This document shows positions 42,224-51,950 of a stretch of DNA of 56,873 nucleotides, in pieces; position 1 is the stretch's first letter; each line of letters starts with the position of its first letter. The stretch is from Ruminococcus sp. (lineage in GTDB: Bacteria; Bacillota; Clostridia; Oscillospirales; Acutalibacteraceae). The stretch spans positions 1 to 56,873 of the forward strand of contig JAFTGC010000026.1 in assembly GCA_017458105.1 (NCBI GenBank), read 5' to 3'. A program made the translations under genes and the position numbers. The notes beneath the pieces are model-generated. The model worked only from the letters and a program-made list of their open reading frames with translations, did no database searches and was not told where the DNA came from.

Positions 42224-43735
42224 TTATTTCAGCGTATTGCCGTTATCTGCAACAAGAGTAATTGTTATTTCTTTGGTTTCGTGTTTTTTTCCGCTTTCAT
42301 CAGTCACATGACAATACTCGATTTTCACCTTATCGCCTGCTGTGTGGTTTTCAAGGACAGCATAAATATCTTTAAAGGATGTTATCGGCTCGCCGTCAAG
42401 GGCGGTTATTATATCTTTTTCTTCAATCAGTGTGCCGTAGATACTTCCGTCCTTGTCAATTGTTGTTATCATTATTCCTTGCGGAACAGAATATTTTTCA
42501 ACAACTGCATCACTCAAGGCAACACCGGTTATTCCGATTCTGACTCTGTTGCTGACATAGCCTAACTTGATTATATCGTCAACAATCTTCTTTACGGTTT
42601 CGCTCGGGATAGCAAAGCCCATTCCCTCATAAATAGAGGAATTGATTTTTGCAGTATTTATACCTACAACCTGACCGTACAGGTTGCAAAGGGGACCACC
42701 GCTGTTGCCGGGGTTTATGGCGGCATCAGTCTGAATATAGGTAACTGTGCTGTTGCCCAAACTTCTGCCCTTTGCCGAAACAATGCCCTTTGTTAAGCTG
42801 TTTTGAAACTCAATTCCGCCGGGATTACCCACTGCAATAATATCATCGCCAATTCGCAAATCATCGGATTTTCCAAAGGTTACATGAGGAAGTTTGGTTG
42901 CTTTGATTTTCAGCACGGCAATATCCGTGCGGGTATCGTAACCTATTACGGTAGGAGTGTATTTTTTGCCGTTATTATCAATAATTTCATAATAATATGC
43001 TGTTTTGGAATCACCGATTACATGGCTGTTTGTGACAATATATCCGTCACTGCTGATAATCATACCTGTACCCTGACCGTCAGGTTTGGAATCCTTCTCA
43101 ATTTTTTCAGTATAAGACATAACAGCAACTGTTGCACCCGAAACTTTTTCGTAGGCTGATTGTGCAGAATGAGGAGTTTTAGACGAAGCCTGTTTGTTAA
43201 GCACAAGCCCTTTCCAGTTTTTGTTGGTTATAAGCTTTTCCGCTGTTTTATCAGCATTTTCATCTTCTTTATCCTTCCACTCTTTAAAAAATTCAGAGTA
43301 TGTTTCAGGATATTCATCATTTGTTACTGTCTGCGATTCATCCGGATATAAATCTTCAAACGGATTTGCCTTAACACCTGACTTATCATTATCCATAAGA
43401 TAAATCGCAAAAAAGGCTACCGTACCCACCATAACAACACACATAACAATCAAAAAGGCAACCAGCCCTTTGCTGACTTTTTTTGGTTCTTGTTTTTGTG
43501 GACTATTATGAGGATACTGCGGTATCTGCTGATACGGTGAATTATAGTTTGACTCAGGCTGATTACTAACAGGAGGTTCGGAATTTATGGCTCGTCTGTT
43601 TTGCGTTTCGCCGGAACAATAGCGGTTGTCAGCACCCGAAAAAGCTCCTTTATTGCTAAAATCAATTGTTTCGGGCACCGGGTCATAGGTGTTATTCGGT
43701 TCAAAATTCAAATTATTATCTCGTTCCATACTCAT
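42224..43735 (-). CDS. HtrA/DegP-like membrane-anchored serine protease with PDZ domain
   Basis: 503 aa. A Pro/Asn/Gln-rich cytosolic tail (1-88) and one membrane span (90-114) lead to an outer linker and trypsin-like domain (about 195-380). The triad is His238 in NSHVIG, Asp271 in RTDIAVLK and Ser345 in GNSGGPL. A PDZ domain follows (about 395-490, GIMITTIDKDGSIYGTLIEE). It degrades or refolds damaged exported proteins. Encoded 14 bp after the histidine kinase; HtrA control by a two-component system is known for CssRS in Bacillus. Start follows AGAGATGAGT, a weak site. Confidence 0.93.
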   Translation of the reverse strand: MSMERDNNLNFEPNNTYDPVPETIDFSNKGAFSGADNRYCSGETQNRRAINSEPPVSNQPESNYNSPYQQIPQYPHNSPQKQEPKKVSKGLVAFLIVMCVVMVGTVAFFAIYLMDNDKSGVKANPFEDLYPDESQTVTNDEYPETYSEFFKEWKDKEDENADKTAEKLITNKNWKGLVLNKQASSKTPHSAQSAYEKVSGATVAVMSYTEKIEKDSKPDGQGTGMIISSDGYIVTNSHVIGDSKTAYYYEIIDNNGKKYTPTVIGYDTRTDIAVLKIKATKLPHVTFGKSDDLRIGDDIIAVGNPGGIEFQNSLTKGIVSAKGRSLGNSTVTYIQTDAAINPGNSGGPLCNLYGQVVGINTAKINSSIYEGMGFAIPSETVKKIVDDIIKLGYVSNRVRIGITGVALSDAVVEKYSVPQGIMITTIDKDGSIYGTLIEEKDIITALDGEPITSFKDIYAVLENHTAGDKVKIEYCHVTDESGKKHETKEITITLVADNGNTLK

Positions 43736-43749
43736 CTCTTACTTTTAAT

Positions 43750-45201
43750 TTATTTTTCGGGAATCCAACCTGAGAAGCAAGTTTCGCCGTTTAGCTCACT
43801 TGACGCAGAAACATCCCCACCGTGGAGCTTCACTATAGTTTTTACAATATATAAACCAAGCCCCATTGATTTTTTATCCTTACTTCGGGATTTATCGGTT
43901 TTGTAAAACTTGTCAAAAATAAATGGCAAATCCTTATCAGAAATACCCTTACCTGTATTTTTTACGCTAAAGTACAGACGATTATTCCTGACTTCTGCAA
44001 AAATTGTTATTATACCGTTTTCGGGTGTAAACTTAACTGCATTTTCTATTAGATTGTAAAAAACCTGATGAAAAAGCGACCTGTCGGCATACACAGTTAT
44101 GCCGTCGGTTTGTTCAACACCTATCACCTCAATATGATTTTGCGACAACCTATCCTCAAAAGTCATAAGAATGTCAAAAAGCACATCAAGTAACAAAAAA
44201 GAGGTTTTATGAATAGCAGTTTTACCGCTGTCGATCCTTGCAAGGCTCAGCATAGAGGCAACCAACTCAGACAATCTGCCGATTTCTTCAGAAACAATCC
44301 TGAGATAGTGCGACTGACGCTCGGGCGGAATTGTGCCGTCGAGAATACCGTCAATAAAGCCGGCTATGGTTGTCATAGGGGTTTTCAGTTCGTGACTGAT
44401 ATTAGCGATAAAATCACGGCGAACCTGCTCCTCCTTTTCAAGAGCGTCTGCCATATCGTTAAAAGTTCTAATGAGCCTGCCCAGCTCATCTTTGCCTTTT
44501 ACCCTTATTCGCCCCGAAAAATCTCCTTTAGAAAGCTTCTTTGCCTGCTCACTCATCTGGATTAACGGTTTTGACTGACTGTAAGAAAAAACACCTGCAA
44601 GCACACCCGAAACTATCAGAGCGGCAAACACAGCATAAATAAATATACTGAAAATTTGGCCGGGCATTTCGGTGTATAGCGAATTGGACGAGCAGGCTAT
44701 CACATAACCTGCCGTAGTGTTTGACACGCCTACCTGCAACTTTACGGGCACGGCAACAACAAATTCGGTATCGGAATAAAAATTGCCTGTGTTCGTGGTT
44801 TCTTCATAATATTTTTCGCTCGCCAGTGTATAAATGATTTTTTCGGGAATAACATAATCCTTTTTTATGCGACTGTTGAACCTTGTCATTTTGACAACCT
44901 TGCCATTAGAATCAACCAAAATAAGTTCATAATGATAACTGTTGCACAAATCGGAAAGAAGTATCCACTTATCTCTGTCGGTTACAGAGAGTTCGCCGTT
45001 TGAAGTTTCTACACAATCTGCAACAAGGCTGCTCATACCCTGAATACTGTCACGCACACGGTCGGTTTCGTAGTTTTTCCAATACTGCAGTACAAAAATC
45101 ATCAAAAAAATTCCAAGAATCAAAAATGATGCAAGGATAATTGCCAATGTCATAGAAAGGTACTTTCTAAACAAAGTGGTATGCTTAGTCCATTTTATCA
45201 T
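43750..45201 (-). CDS. Sensor histidine kinase with HAMP domain
   Basis: 483 aa. Two membrane spans (about 15-40 and 183-207) flank a 140-residue outer sensor. HAMP follows (about 205-260, GDFSGRIRVKGKDELGRLIR), then HisKA with ISHELKTPMTTIAGF and phosphoacceptor His270, N-box VFYNLIENAVKFTP, and ATP-lid residues DKSRSKDKKSMGLGLYIVK. It overlaps the regulator stop by 4 bp (ATGA). With HtrA directly downstream, a role in sensing cell-envelope stress is the natural inference; the layout also resembles WalK-type kinases, but no PAS domain is present. Confidence 0.93.
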   Translation of the reverse strand: MIKWTKHTTLFRKYLSMTLAIILASFLILGIFLMIFVLQYWKNYETDRVRDSIQGMSSLVADCVETSNGELSVTDRDKWILLSDLCNSYHYELILVDSNGKVVKMTRFNSRIKKDYVIPEKIIYTLASEKYYEETTNTGNFYSDTEFVVAVPVKLQVGVSNTTAGYVIACSSNSLYTEMPGQIFSIFIYAVFAALIVSGVLAGVFSYSQSKPLIQMSEQAKKLSKGDFSGRIRVKGKDELGRLIRTFNDMADALEKEEQVRRDFIANISHELKTPMTTIAGFIDGILDGTIPPERQSHYLRIVSEEIGRLSELVASMLSLARIDSGKTAIHKTSFLLLDVLFDILMTFEDRLSQNHIEVIGVEQTDGITVYADRSLFHQVFYNLIENAVKFTPENGIITIFAEVRNNRLYFSVKNTGKGISDKDLPFIFDKFYKTDKSRSKDKKSMGLGLYIVKTIVKLHGGDVSASSELNGETCFSGWIPEK

Positions 45202-45890
45202 TTTATCACATCAAATTTGTAGCCTTTTCCCCAGACGGTCTTTAGCGACCACTGGTTTGAAACTCCGTTGATTTTTTCACGCAGACGCTTAACATGTACA
45301 TCAACAGTACGACATTCACCACCGTAGTTAAACTCCCAAACCTTTTCCAAAAGCTCGTTACGCGTCAGCACCTTCCCCGGGTGACTTGCAAGATAGTACA
45401 AAAGCTCGAGTTCCTTAGGCGGTGTATCAATCAACTTGCCATCAACTTTCAACTCATAGTTTGTGAGGTTTATGCTAAGTTTATCGTAGTTTACTTCCTT
45501 TATATCATCTTTAGCCGTATCAGTGGAGGTACGCCTGAGAACTGCGTGAATTCTGGCAATTACCTCTTTAGCTTCAAAAGGTTTGCTGATATAATCATCC
45601 GCACCAAGCTCAAGCCCTAAGATTTTGTCAAAAAGCTCACCCTTTGCCGACAACATGATGATAGGCTTGTTGCTGGTTTTTCTTATTTCACGGCAAACTT
45701 GCCAACCGTCCATCCTAGGCAACATAACATCAAGCAGCATAAGGTCAGGATGCTCCTTTGTGAACAACTCAATAGCCCTCAGACCGTCGTTAGCTATCAT
45801 AACCTCGTAGTCCTCTTTTTCAATGTACAACCTTAAAAGTTCGCAAATATTAAGGTCATCGTCAACAATGAGTATTTTGCCTTTACTCAT
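45198..45890 (-). CDS. OmpR/PhoB-family response regulator
   Basis: 230 aa from MSKGKILIVDDDLNICELLR, with AAAGGTG 8 nt upstream; a seven-codon longer frame has no site. Receiver with Asp10-Asp11, phosphoacceptor Asp54 (LLDVMLPRMDG) and Lys103 (SKPFEA). A winged helix follows from about 135, ending VDVHVKRLREKING and VWGKGYKFDV. First gene of a four-gene operon with the kinase, HtrA and zinc-ribbon protein, which it probably controls. Confidence 0.94.
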   Translation of the reverse strand: MSKGKILIVDDDLNICELLRLYIEKEDYEVMIANDGLRAIELFTKEHPDLMLLDVMLPRMDGWQVCREIRKTSNKPIIMLSAKGELFDKILGLELGADDYISKPFEAKEVIARIHAVLRRTSTDTAKDDIKEVNYDKLSINLTNYELKVDGKLIDTPPKELELLYYLASHPGKVLTRNELLEKVWEFNYGGECRTVDVHVKRLREKINGVSNQWSLKTVWGKGYKFDVIK

Positions 45891-45937
45891 TTTAAACACA
45901 CCTTTCGTCATTAATTTTCAAAAATCCTATTTATTAC

Positions 45938-45965
45938 ATTATAATACATTTTCACGGAAATACAA
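45938..45965 (-). promoter_or_regulatory. Promoter of the RR-HK-htrA operon
   Basis: On the minus strand TTGTAT (45960-45965), 16-bp spacer, TATAAT (45938-45943), about 50 bp before the regulator start. Confidence 0.5.
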
Positions 45966-46069
45966 TGAAAAAATTTGTAATTAATTAATTTATTTTTTAG
46001 AAACCACAGACTAAACCATACTTAAGGTTTGATTTTATCGGCAATTTTTATTTGACGAAAATTAAAACG

Positions 46070-46106
46070 AAAAAACTGTCTCGAAATTGTTAAAATTCCG
46101 AAACAG
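46070..46106 (-). terminator. Terminator after the FkbM methyltransferase gene
   Basis: CTGT-C-TCG-A-AATT / AATT-C-CGA-A-ACAG, 11 pairs with two symmetrical mismatches and a 5-nt loop, then six T on the minus strand. Confidence 0.8.
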
Positions 46107-46114
46107 CACTTTTA

Positions 46115-47173
46115 TTATACACAATACAGGTTTGTATCCCAACACGGAATGTACGGATGATGACGCATATAAATTTTATAATCAGGATTGATCTTTTTTA
46201 TCATTGCAGGCAAGCGGTAAATGTCTGCACAACGGTGATAGCAGGCAACATTAAGTTTGGGCTTTTTCTCCTTTAAAAGCATACTTCCGCCTGAAATTGC
46301 AATAAATTCAACACCCTCTACATCAATTTTAATGTAAGTAAACGCAGTTTCTTTAGCAAGGCTATCAATATTTGTTACAGCCGCCACATTATCGCCCTTG
46401 CTGTCAATCACACTGCCTTTACCTTTGTTTGACTTCATACAAACATGAGTATTGTGACTCCAAATACCCTTATTAATAAGGTTAGTATTCGGTAAATCGC
46501 CCTTTGCCTCGCAAAGCTTGCGGTAAGTTTTTATATCGGGTTCAAGTGCGGTTATTGAGTTGTACTGACCGCAGGTGTATTTCAAAAACTCATCAATAGT
46601 GTCGCCACGGTAAGCCCCTAAATCCAGATAATTTTCCTTAGAAGTCAATGCAAGAATTTTAAAAGCCTCATCTTTACTGCTTTCCATTTCAAAAAGGCAG
46701 TGAAGCTCTCCGGTAAATTCAAAACGGCACATACATTCAAAAACTTTTTTTGACTGCTCGTCAGCCATCAGAGAATATGCCTGGTCAATCTCTGTACCGT
46801 TTTTCAAAAGGTAACTCCTATTAAAAATGCACTCGCCCGCAACAGGCACACTTGGCACTAATATCTTATGCTTGCCGGCAAGCCGTCTAATATCGTCAAT
46901 AACCTCGGTTCTGCCCGAACCAAACGCAAGCAGAATTATAAAATCCGGAAATTCCTGCTCAATCTGACTCAGCGTTTTCACAGTAAATCCGTGAAATGAC
47001 TGCCCGCGGACAAATGAATCCGACGCCATAACCGCAGATATTTTTACATGAAGAAGCGACAGCTCCTTTAAAACCCTGTCTGCACCATCACCCATACCGT
47101 AAAGCACAAGTGGCTTTTTAACTTCCATTAAATTTTCCCAAACAGACTTTTCCTTTAACAGTTGGTCTACCAT
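46115..47173 (-). CDS. FkbM-family methyltransferase
   Basis: 352 aa. The N-terminal 150 residues contain a Rossmann-like LVLYGMGDGADRVLKELSL segment, as in proteins pairing a nucleotide-binding half with FkbM. The methyltransferase lies at about 190-330: SAM motif ENYLDLGAYRGDTIDEF, acidic loop ALEPDIKTY and the FkbM hallmark TYIKIDVEGVEFIAISGG. It probably O-methylates a sugar or a natural-product group on the cell surface. It follows the secreted hydrolase gene by 14 bp with its own AAAGGGG site. Confidence 0.85.
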   Translation of the reverse strand: MVDQLLKEKSVWENLMEVKKPLVLYGMGDGADRVLKELSLLHVKISAVMASDSFVRGQSFHGFTVKTLSQIEQEFPDFIILLAFGSGRTEVIDDIRRLAGKHKILVPSVPVAGECIFNRSYLLKNGTEIDQAYSLMADEQSKKVFECMCRFEFTGELHCLFEMESSKDEAFKILALTSKENYLDLGAYRGDTIDEFLKYTCGQYNSITALEPDIKTYRKLCEAKGDLPNTNLINKGIWSHNTHVCMKSNKGKGSVIDSKGDNVAAVTNIDSLAKETAFTYIKIDVEGVEFIAISGGSMLLKEKKPKLNVACYHRCADIYRLPAMIKKINPDYKIYMRHHPYIPCWDTNLYCV

Positions 47174-47187
47174 TATTTTATACCCCT

Positions 47188-48258
47188 TTACGGATTACAG
47201 CTTTTGCAAGGACTGTAGTTTGCGTTAACTGCTTGCTCTCTGCTGTTAAAATACACCTTGTTTGAATCTAAGATTGCCTCAACTGACGGACAATCAGGCA
47301 TATGGAATTTATATGTATTGCGGTTTCCCACATAGGTTATATCAGACTTTACGCTGCTATTTTCATTACGGGTTTTTACCTCGGTTTTTGCACTGCCGTT
47401 ATTTACACTGACATTTTTACCGTCAGAAGTCAATACAATTGTACCCAACTTATCGGTACGCAGAATTTCAGTTTTACTTTTATTGAGTAAACTTAGGGTT
47501 TCTTTATGCGGATGGCCGTACTCATTATCCTTGCCGCAGCTTATCACCGCATAATCCGGAGATACAGCTTTTAGAAAATCTTGGCTTGTACTTCCGGAAC
47601 TTCCGTGATGCCCTACTTTGAGGACATCGGCACTTAGGTTATAGCCACCGGAGAGCATTTCTTTTTCAGAAATTTTTTCTGCATCACCGGTAAAAAGAAA
47701 TGAATTATCACCGTAAGTCAGCCTCAAAACCACAGAATAATTGTTCAGCGAACTGTAGATACTGTTTGTCTGAGGTGCATATATTGTAAAAGTAGCATCC
47801 CCAACACCGTAGCTTTTATAAGGCTCTGCATAAATTATTTGTGTACCGCTGTTTTCAGCCGAGCTGATAACAGACTTCCATGTAGCAGTTGAATAGGTTG
47901 TTTCCGGACAAATAAAATTTTCGGTTTTTATATTATCCAACACATCATCCATACCGCCGATATGGTCAGAATGAGGGTGAGTACCCACAGCATATTTTAA
48001 ATTTTCAACTCCGTGCGACTGAAGATAATCAACCACAACCGTACCCTTGTCATTTTCGCCTGCGTCAATCAGCATAGCCTCGTTGTTTGACTGAATCAAA
48101 ATGCTGTCGCCCTGCCCCACATCAATAAAACTGACAGTGAGGTCGGAGTTAAGCGTTTGCTCGTCAACATCAAACGAACAAGCGGGAAGGCTAATTGAAA
48201 TAAGGGTCAAAATCATAACCGCCAATGCTTTGACGGAACTTTTACGCATACTTTTCAT
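47188..48258 (-). CDS. Secreted lipoprotein metallo-beta-lactamase-fold hydrolase, ComEC C-domain-like
   Basis: 356 aa from ATG 48258 (MKSMRKSSVKALAVMIL); the ATG at 48249 is the alternative. Lipobox LPAC with Cys27. The MBL domain (about 38-270) shows FIDVGQGDSILIQ, metal-binding THPHSDHIGGMDD, DNSFLFTGDAE and VGHHGSSGSTS, like the nuclease domain of ComEC/Rec2. The C-terminus (about 305-356) is an Ada-like metal-binding segment, NTYKFHMPDCPSV and YSPCKSC. Probably a surface nuclease or phosphodiesterase. The promoter lies so close that the message may be almost leaderless. Confidence 0.88.
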   Translation of the reverse strand: MKSMRKSSVKALAVMILTLISISLPACSFDVDEQTLNSDLTVSFIDVGQGDSILIQSNNEAMLIDAGENDKGTVVVDYLQSHGVENLKYAVGTHPHSDHIGGMDDVLDNIKTENFICPETTYSTATWKSVISSAENSGTQIIYAEPYKSYGVGDATFTIYAPQTNSIYSSLNNYSVVLRLTYGDNSFLFTGDAEKISEKEMLSGGYNLSADVLKVGHHGSSGSTSQDFLKAVSPDYAVISCGKDNEYGHPHKETLSLLNKSKTEILRTDKLGTIVLTSDGKNVSVNNGSAKTEVKTRNENSSVKSDITYVGNRNTYKFHMPDCPSVEAILDSNKVYFNSREQAVNANYSPCKSCNP

Positions 48259-48267
48259 TATGCTATT

Positions 48268-48296
48268 ATTATACACCTATATTCGACACATTTCAA
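48268..48296 (-). promoter_or_regulatory. Promoter of the MBL-hydrolase/FkbM operon
   Basis: On the minus strand TTGAAA (48291-48296), 17-bp spacer, TATAAT (48268-48273). The expected start near 48261 is about 3 nt before the first ATG and 12 nt before the second. Confidence 0.6.
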
Positions 48297-48330
48297 CAGT
48301 TTTGTACAATGTTGAACAACAGATACTGCA

Positions 48331-48368
48331 AAATTTAACGGGACACCTCAATTTGAAGCATCCCGTTA
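48331..48368 (-). terminator. Terminator after the YfhO-like gene
   Basis: TAACGGGA / TCCCGTTA, an 8-bp stem with a 17-nt loop, followed on the minus strand by AATTTTG. Confidence 0.65.
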
Positions 48369-48390
48369 TCAAATAATATTATACAAGTTT

Positions 48391-51300
48391 TTAAGAGTTA
48401 TACTTTCTTTTTGCAATTTGCAAAATATCCTGATCAAACAAATATAGATTTGTAATCCTGATTGCAATACCGGCAATCACACAGAAGATAAGCACTGCCA
48501 GTGACATACCTGTCGGAAAGAGCGACACAGTGTGGTCAATCGGCGTACCTCCGTTTTGAATCAGAGAAGCATTGGATTTAACCTCGGAAATATATGTGTT
48601 GAAGTTTTCCGAAAGCGTAGATATAACCGTTACCAACGCAACAAAAAATCCACAGCTTGACGCAAACTCAAGTGTTGCGTGAGTGAAGGTTGAAGTCACC
48701 CTGAGTTTTTGTTGTGCGGCAACTTTCTCCGTAATTTTAGAATACTTATATACCGCATACACGAAGTAAAACGGAACAATCAGCGATAAAAGAACATCGA
48801 AAGTATATGTTGGGTCCTGCTGAATGAGCGTTTTCACCTTTTTAATTATTCCGCCCAGCCAAACGGCAAAGTAAGCCAAAGAAAAAACTACCGACAATAC
48901 AATCCTTGCCACAATGGGAGGTTCGGTTGTCATATACTTTTCGCTTGTTTTGCACTCGGTAAACGCAGTAATATCTACAACATCACTTTCATCATCAAAT
49001 CTGTCCGGATTTGCATTTGGATGAGTTTTGTATCTGAAAATAAATGTCTTTTTAAGATAACCTCTGTAAAGGAACGCTGCCATAATAAGCATAACTAAAC
49101 CAAGCAAGCTGGCTGAAGTTCCGAGTACAAAGCCCTTTGGAATATACGACATTTCTATAGTGTGCTTGCCCTTTGTAATATCAAATGCGAGCATTGCACC
49201 GCCAACTTTTTTGGTACCAACCTTTTCGCCGTCAACCTTAACTGTCCAACCATCCTCATATACCACTGAGGTATAGAACAAACCGTCACGGTTGCTGTCA
49301 ATTTCTCCATCAATTTCGGTATCAGTTACTTTTGTTGCCGAAAGTGTATTTTGTGCGAGCTTATCATAGCCTTTTTTAAAAACTTCGTCATTTACCCGTG
49401 CAACATAGCAGACAAAACTTGTTGATGTGCCTGCCGGTATATTCTGAATTGCCACAGATAGCTGTTGCCCCTTGTTATACTGCCCTGCGTTGACCATATA
49501 AGGGCGACTGATATCGGACTCTGTTTTGAGAACCGTGCCGTCTTTTTTTATGGCAAAATCTTTATTTTCAAGCGAGGTATTGTAGTAAACACAGTAAATA
49601 CAGTAATCGCCTGTTTCTTCTATATTATATACAAAGTCAACTGATGTTGAACCCTGGACCGTCGGTGCAGATATGCTGAAATCGTAGCCGTGAATTGAAT
49701 CCGGTAACTGTCTGTTAATTGTGACATAGCTGTTGTCGCCGTCTGAGGTATTTACCCCGATTGGTTCTATAATTTCAAGAACATCTTCGTCAACACCTGT
49801 TGCAAGTGAGAAGAACTCATTCTGCTTATCAATTGTGTTTAAGTCGGAAAAGACATCGCCGTCTCTATCTTCAAGAGAATAATCAAGAAGTGCTTTATCC
49901 GTCACAAAGCCCATTGGCAGATAGTAATTGTTCTTCAGCAAAACTTCGTTGCCGTTCTGATAACAAGGCGAAATATAATCTGATGCACCGTAAGTACCGT
50001 TACGAGATATTAAATATTTTACATTTAAGAATGTGTTCATAATCGGCGAGGCTTCGTGATAGGTATAACGGTTGCCTCCCTGCCAACCCTGACCGCCGAA
50101 CTCCTCAAGAAACTTCGTAACAGCTACATTGCTCATTGAAGAAAATTGCGATATACCGTTAAAATCATTAAGGCTTGAGTCGTTAAGAGTTTGCGTTGTT
50201 GTCATTTCGGATCTCCACATATCAACGGTATCCTCTTCAAGGGAATCCATAGCATTAATGACATCAGCGGTCTTTTCTTCACCCTCAGGGTAATTTGATG
50301 TTCCCGTCGAGCCGACTGCATCTATACCTATATAACAGGATACAAAGACCTCTACGCAAACAACTGCAAAAACTACAAGGTCAAGCACTATTTTGGGATA
50401 AATTCTGAAAATGTACAGTGCAGTTGCCGCTGTAAGCACTGCTACGATAATAAGTGTACCCCAAAGCGGTGCACCTGTTTTGACTGTTGAAGAAATTGCT
50501 ATCAGCAAAATTCCACCGCAAAAGCCGATTATTACATCCCAAATTCTTGCCTTTTCTATTAAAGTGTATGCTCTGAATGCCATTGTTAACAGCACAAAGC
50601 TGAACAGATATGCAAATCGATGAGGAAGCATATTTGTAAAATGGAAGCCGTGCCACATATAATCAAAAACATTTACATTGAAGCTGACTACCAAAAACGC
50701 AAGCAGTGCAACCGAGAAAATTTTAGCACGCCAGGTTACTTTTCTTGCTGTAAGGAATATTATGCCGAAGAAGATTGCCGCCACACCGCAAGCTATGTTC
50801 GGCAAATTTTCCTTTGTGGACGGCTCAACAAAATCGAGCGACTGCGAAAGTATCTCCGACCATGTATAGTACATACTCCAGTAAGATGGGAATGTGTTGT
50901 TGGTGCTGTATGTTAGTTGTAAAGCATTATACGCAGGCAGTGTAACAAACGCCGTGAGCATCAGTGCAATAACCGAGAACAACACGGTTCTGCCCAGCCT
51001 TGAGAAAAATTCTTTCAGACCGTTCCAATACATAATGCTGTAGCCTATGAAACTGAGTGCCACAAAAATGCAAGCGAAAAGTCCCACATAGTAGTTAGCT
51101 ATTACAGATAGAGCAAGTGAAATCGCATAAAGACAAAACTTGTTTTCTCTCCACAAACGAACCATTCCGAGTGCCACCAGCGGCAGCAATGCGACCGTAT
51201 TCAGCCAGATTACATTCCAGTAATAGCCCATAAAGAACGCACAGCATCCGTAGCCTGACGAAAAAATCACCAACGGCAGGCCGTCACGGTGGAAGGTTTT

Positions 51301-51738
51301 CTTAAGGAATATTGCCATAAAGCCCGCCGCACAGCCGACATCAATGCAAACCGAGAACATTAAAAATTCAACCAGATACGAAGACGGAACAAACGCCGTC
51401 AGAAAGTTTATAGGGCTTGCAGTATAATACGACAGTAACGCAAGGTAGTTGCCGCCCATGCCGTTACTCCACGAGTACAGCATACTTTGCCCGGAAACTA
51501 TTTTATCCTGAAAATCAACCAAAAACGGATAATACTGATGCCAAAGGTCAACAACAAGAATTTGTTGGTCGCCAAACGGCGAAAAGTTTTTGAAGGCGAA
51601 ATTCAGAACCATAGCCAAAAACGGCAATACAAATGAAAGTAGTATGAAGGCATTGTTGGAGAAAAAACTCCCCACGCCCTGTTTAACAAGGGTTTTACCC
51701 CTAACGGGCTTTGCCTGCTTTTTTATTTTTGCTGACAT
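48391..51738 (-). CDS. YfhO-family large membrane protein
   Basis: 1115 aa. Roughly a dozen membrane spans in the first 480 residues, including the family motif GDQQILVVDLWHQYYPFL with YSWSNGMGGNYLALLSYY and SPINFL near 60-115. A large extracytoplasmic domain follows (about 490-850), then further spans near 865-890, 960-1000 and 1060-1105. YfhO proteins have a GT-C-like fold and in Bacillus and Listeria help glycosylate lipoteichoic acid. It is encoded divergently from a GtrB/GtrA-like pair, which fits that job. The C-terminal third, with a long cytosolic loop, is longer than the 860-aa family norm. Confidence 0.9.
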   Translation of the reverse strand: MSAKIKKQAKPVRGKTLVKQGVGSFFSNNAFILLSFVLPFLAMVLNFAFKNFSPFGDQQILVVDLWHQYYPFLVDFQDKIVSGQSMLYSWSNGMGGNYLALLSYYTASPINFLTAFVPSSYLVEFLMFSVCIDVGCAAGFMAIFLKKTFHRDGLPLVIFSSGYGCCAFFMGYYWNVIWLNTVALLPLVALGMVRLWRENKFCLYAISLALSVIANYYVGLFACIFVALSFIGYSIMYWNGLKEFFSRLGRTVLFSVIALMLTAFVTLPAYNALQLTYSTNNTFPSYWSMYYTWSEILSQSLDFVEPSTKENLPNIACGVAAIFFGIIFLTARKVTWRAKIFSVALLAFLVVSFNVNVFDYMWHGFHFTNMLPHRFAYLFSFVLLTMAFRAYTLIEKARIWDVIIGFCGGILLIAISSTVKTGAPLWGTLIIVAVLTAATALYIFRIYPKIVLDLVVFAVVCVEVFVSCYIGIDAVGSTGTSNYPEGEEKTADVINAMDSLEEDTVDMWRSEMTTTQTLNDSSLNDFNGISQFSSMSNVAVTKFLEEFGGQGWQGGNRYTYHEASPIMNTFLNVKYLISRNGTYGASDYISPCYQNGNEVLLKNNYYLPMGFVTDKALLDYSLEDRDGDVFSDLNTIDKQNEFFSLATGVDEDVLEIIEPIGVNTSDGDNSYVTINRQLPDSIHGYDFSISAPTVQGSTSVDFVYNIEETGDYCIYCVYYNTSLENKDFAIKKDGTVLKTESDISRPYMVNAGQYNKGQQLSVAIQNIPAGTSTSFVCYVARVNDEVFKKGYDKLAQNTLSATKVTDTEIDGEIDSNRDGLFYTSVVYEDGWTVKVDGEKVGTKKVGGAMLAFDITKGKHTIEMSYIPKGFVLGTSASLLGLVMLIMAAFLYRGYLKKTFIFRYKTHPNANPDRFDDESDVVDITAFTECKTSEKYMTTEPPIVARIVLSVVFSLAYFAVWLGGIIKKVKTLIQQDPTYTFDVLLSLIVPFYFVYAVYKYSKITEKVAAQQKLRVTSTFTHATLEFASSCGFFVALVTVISTLSENFNTYISEVKSNASLIQNGGTPIDHTVSLFPTGMSLAVLIFCVIAGIAIRITNLYLFDQDILQIAKRKYNS

Positions 51739-51792
51739 AGCTTGTCCTCCTTAAATCAGGCAACACTTTGCAAATATTGCCTATACCTTTTT

Positions 51793-51821
51793 ATTCTACC
51801 ATTTTAATTCGTTGAGGTAAA
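51793..51821 (-). promoter_or_regulatory. Promoter of the YfhO-like gene
   Basis: On the minus strand TTTACC (51816-51821), 17-bp spacer, TAGAAT (51793-51798), about 55 bp before the start codon; a GGCAA/TTGCC inverted repeat lies in the leader. Confidence 0.5.
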
Positions 51822-51882
51822 TATATTTTTTGAAAATTTTTTATTAAAATTAAAATTTATCAACATTTGCAGCCAACTGTCA

Positions 51883-51911
51883 TTTACATTTGAATTTAAT
51901 ACTGATATAAT
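51883..51911 (+). promoter_or_regulatory. Promoter of the glycosyltransferase/gtrA operon
   Basis: TTTACA (51883-51888), 17-bp spacer, TATAAT (51906-51911), 40 bp before the start codon. It diverges from the YfhO promoter within 60 bp. Confidence 0.6.
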
Positions 51912-51950
51912 GTATGATATAAAATTTCAAAGTAAAAAGGTAAAATAATT

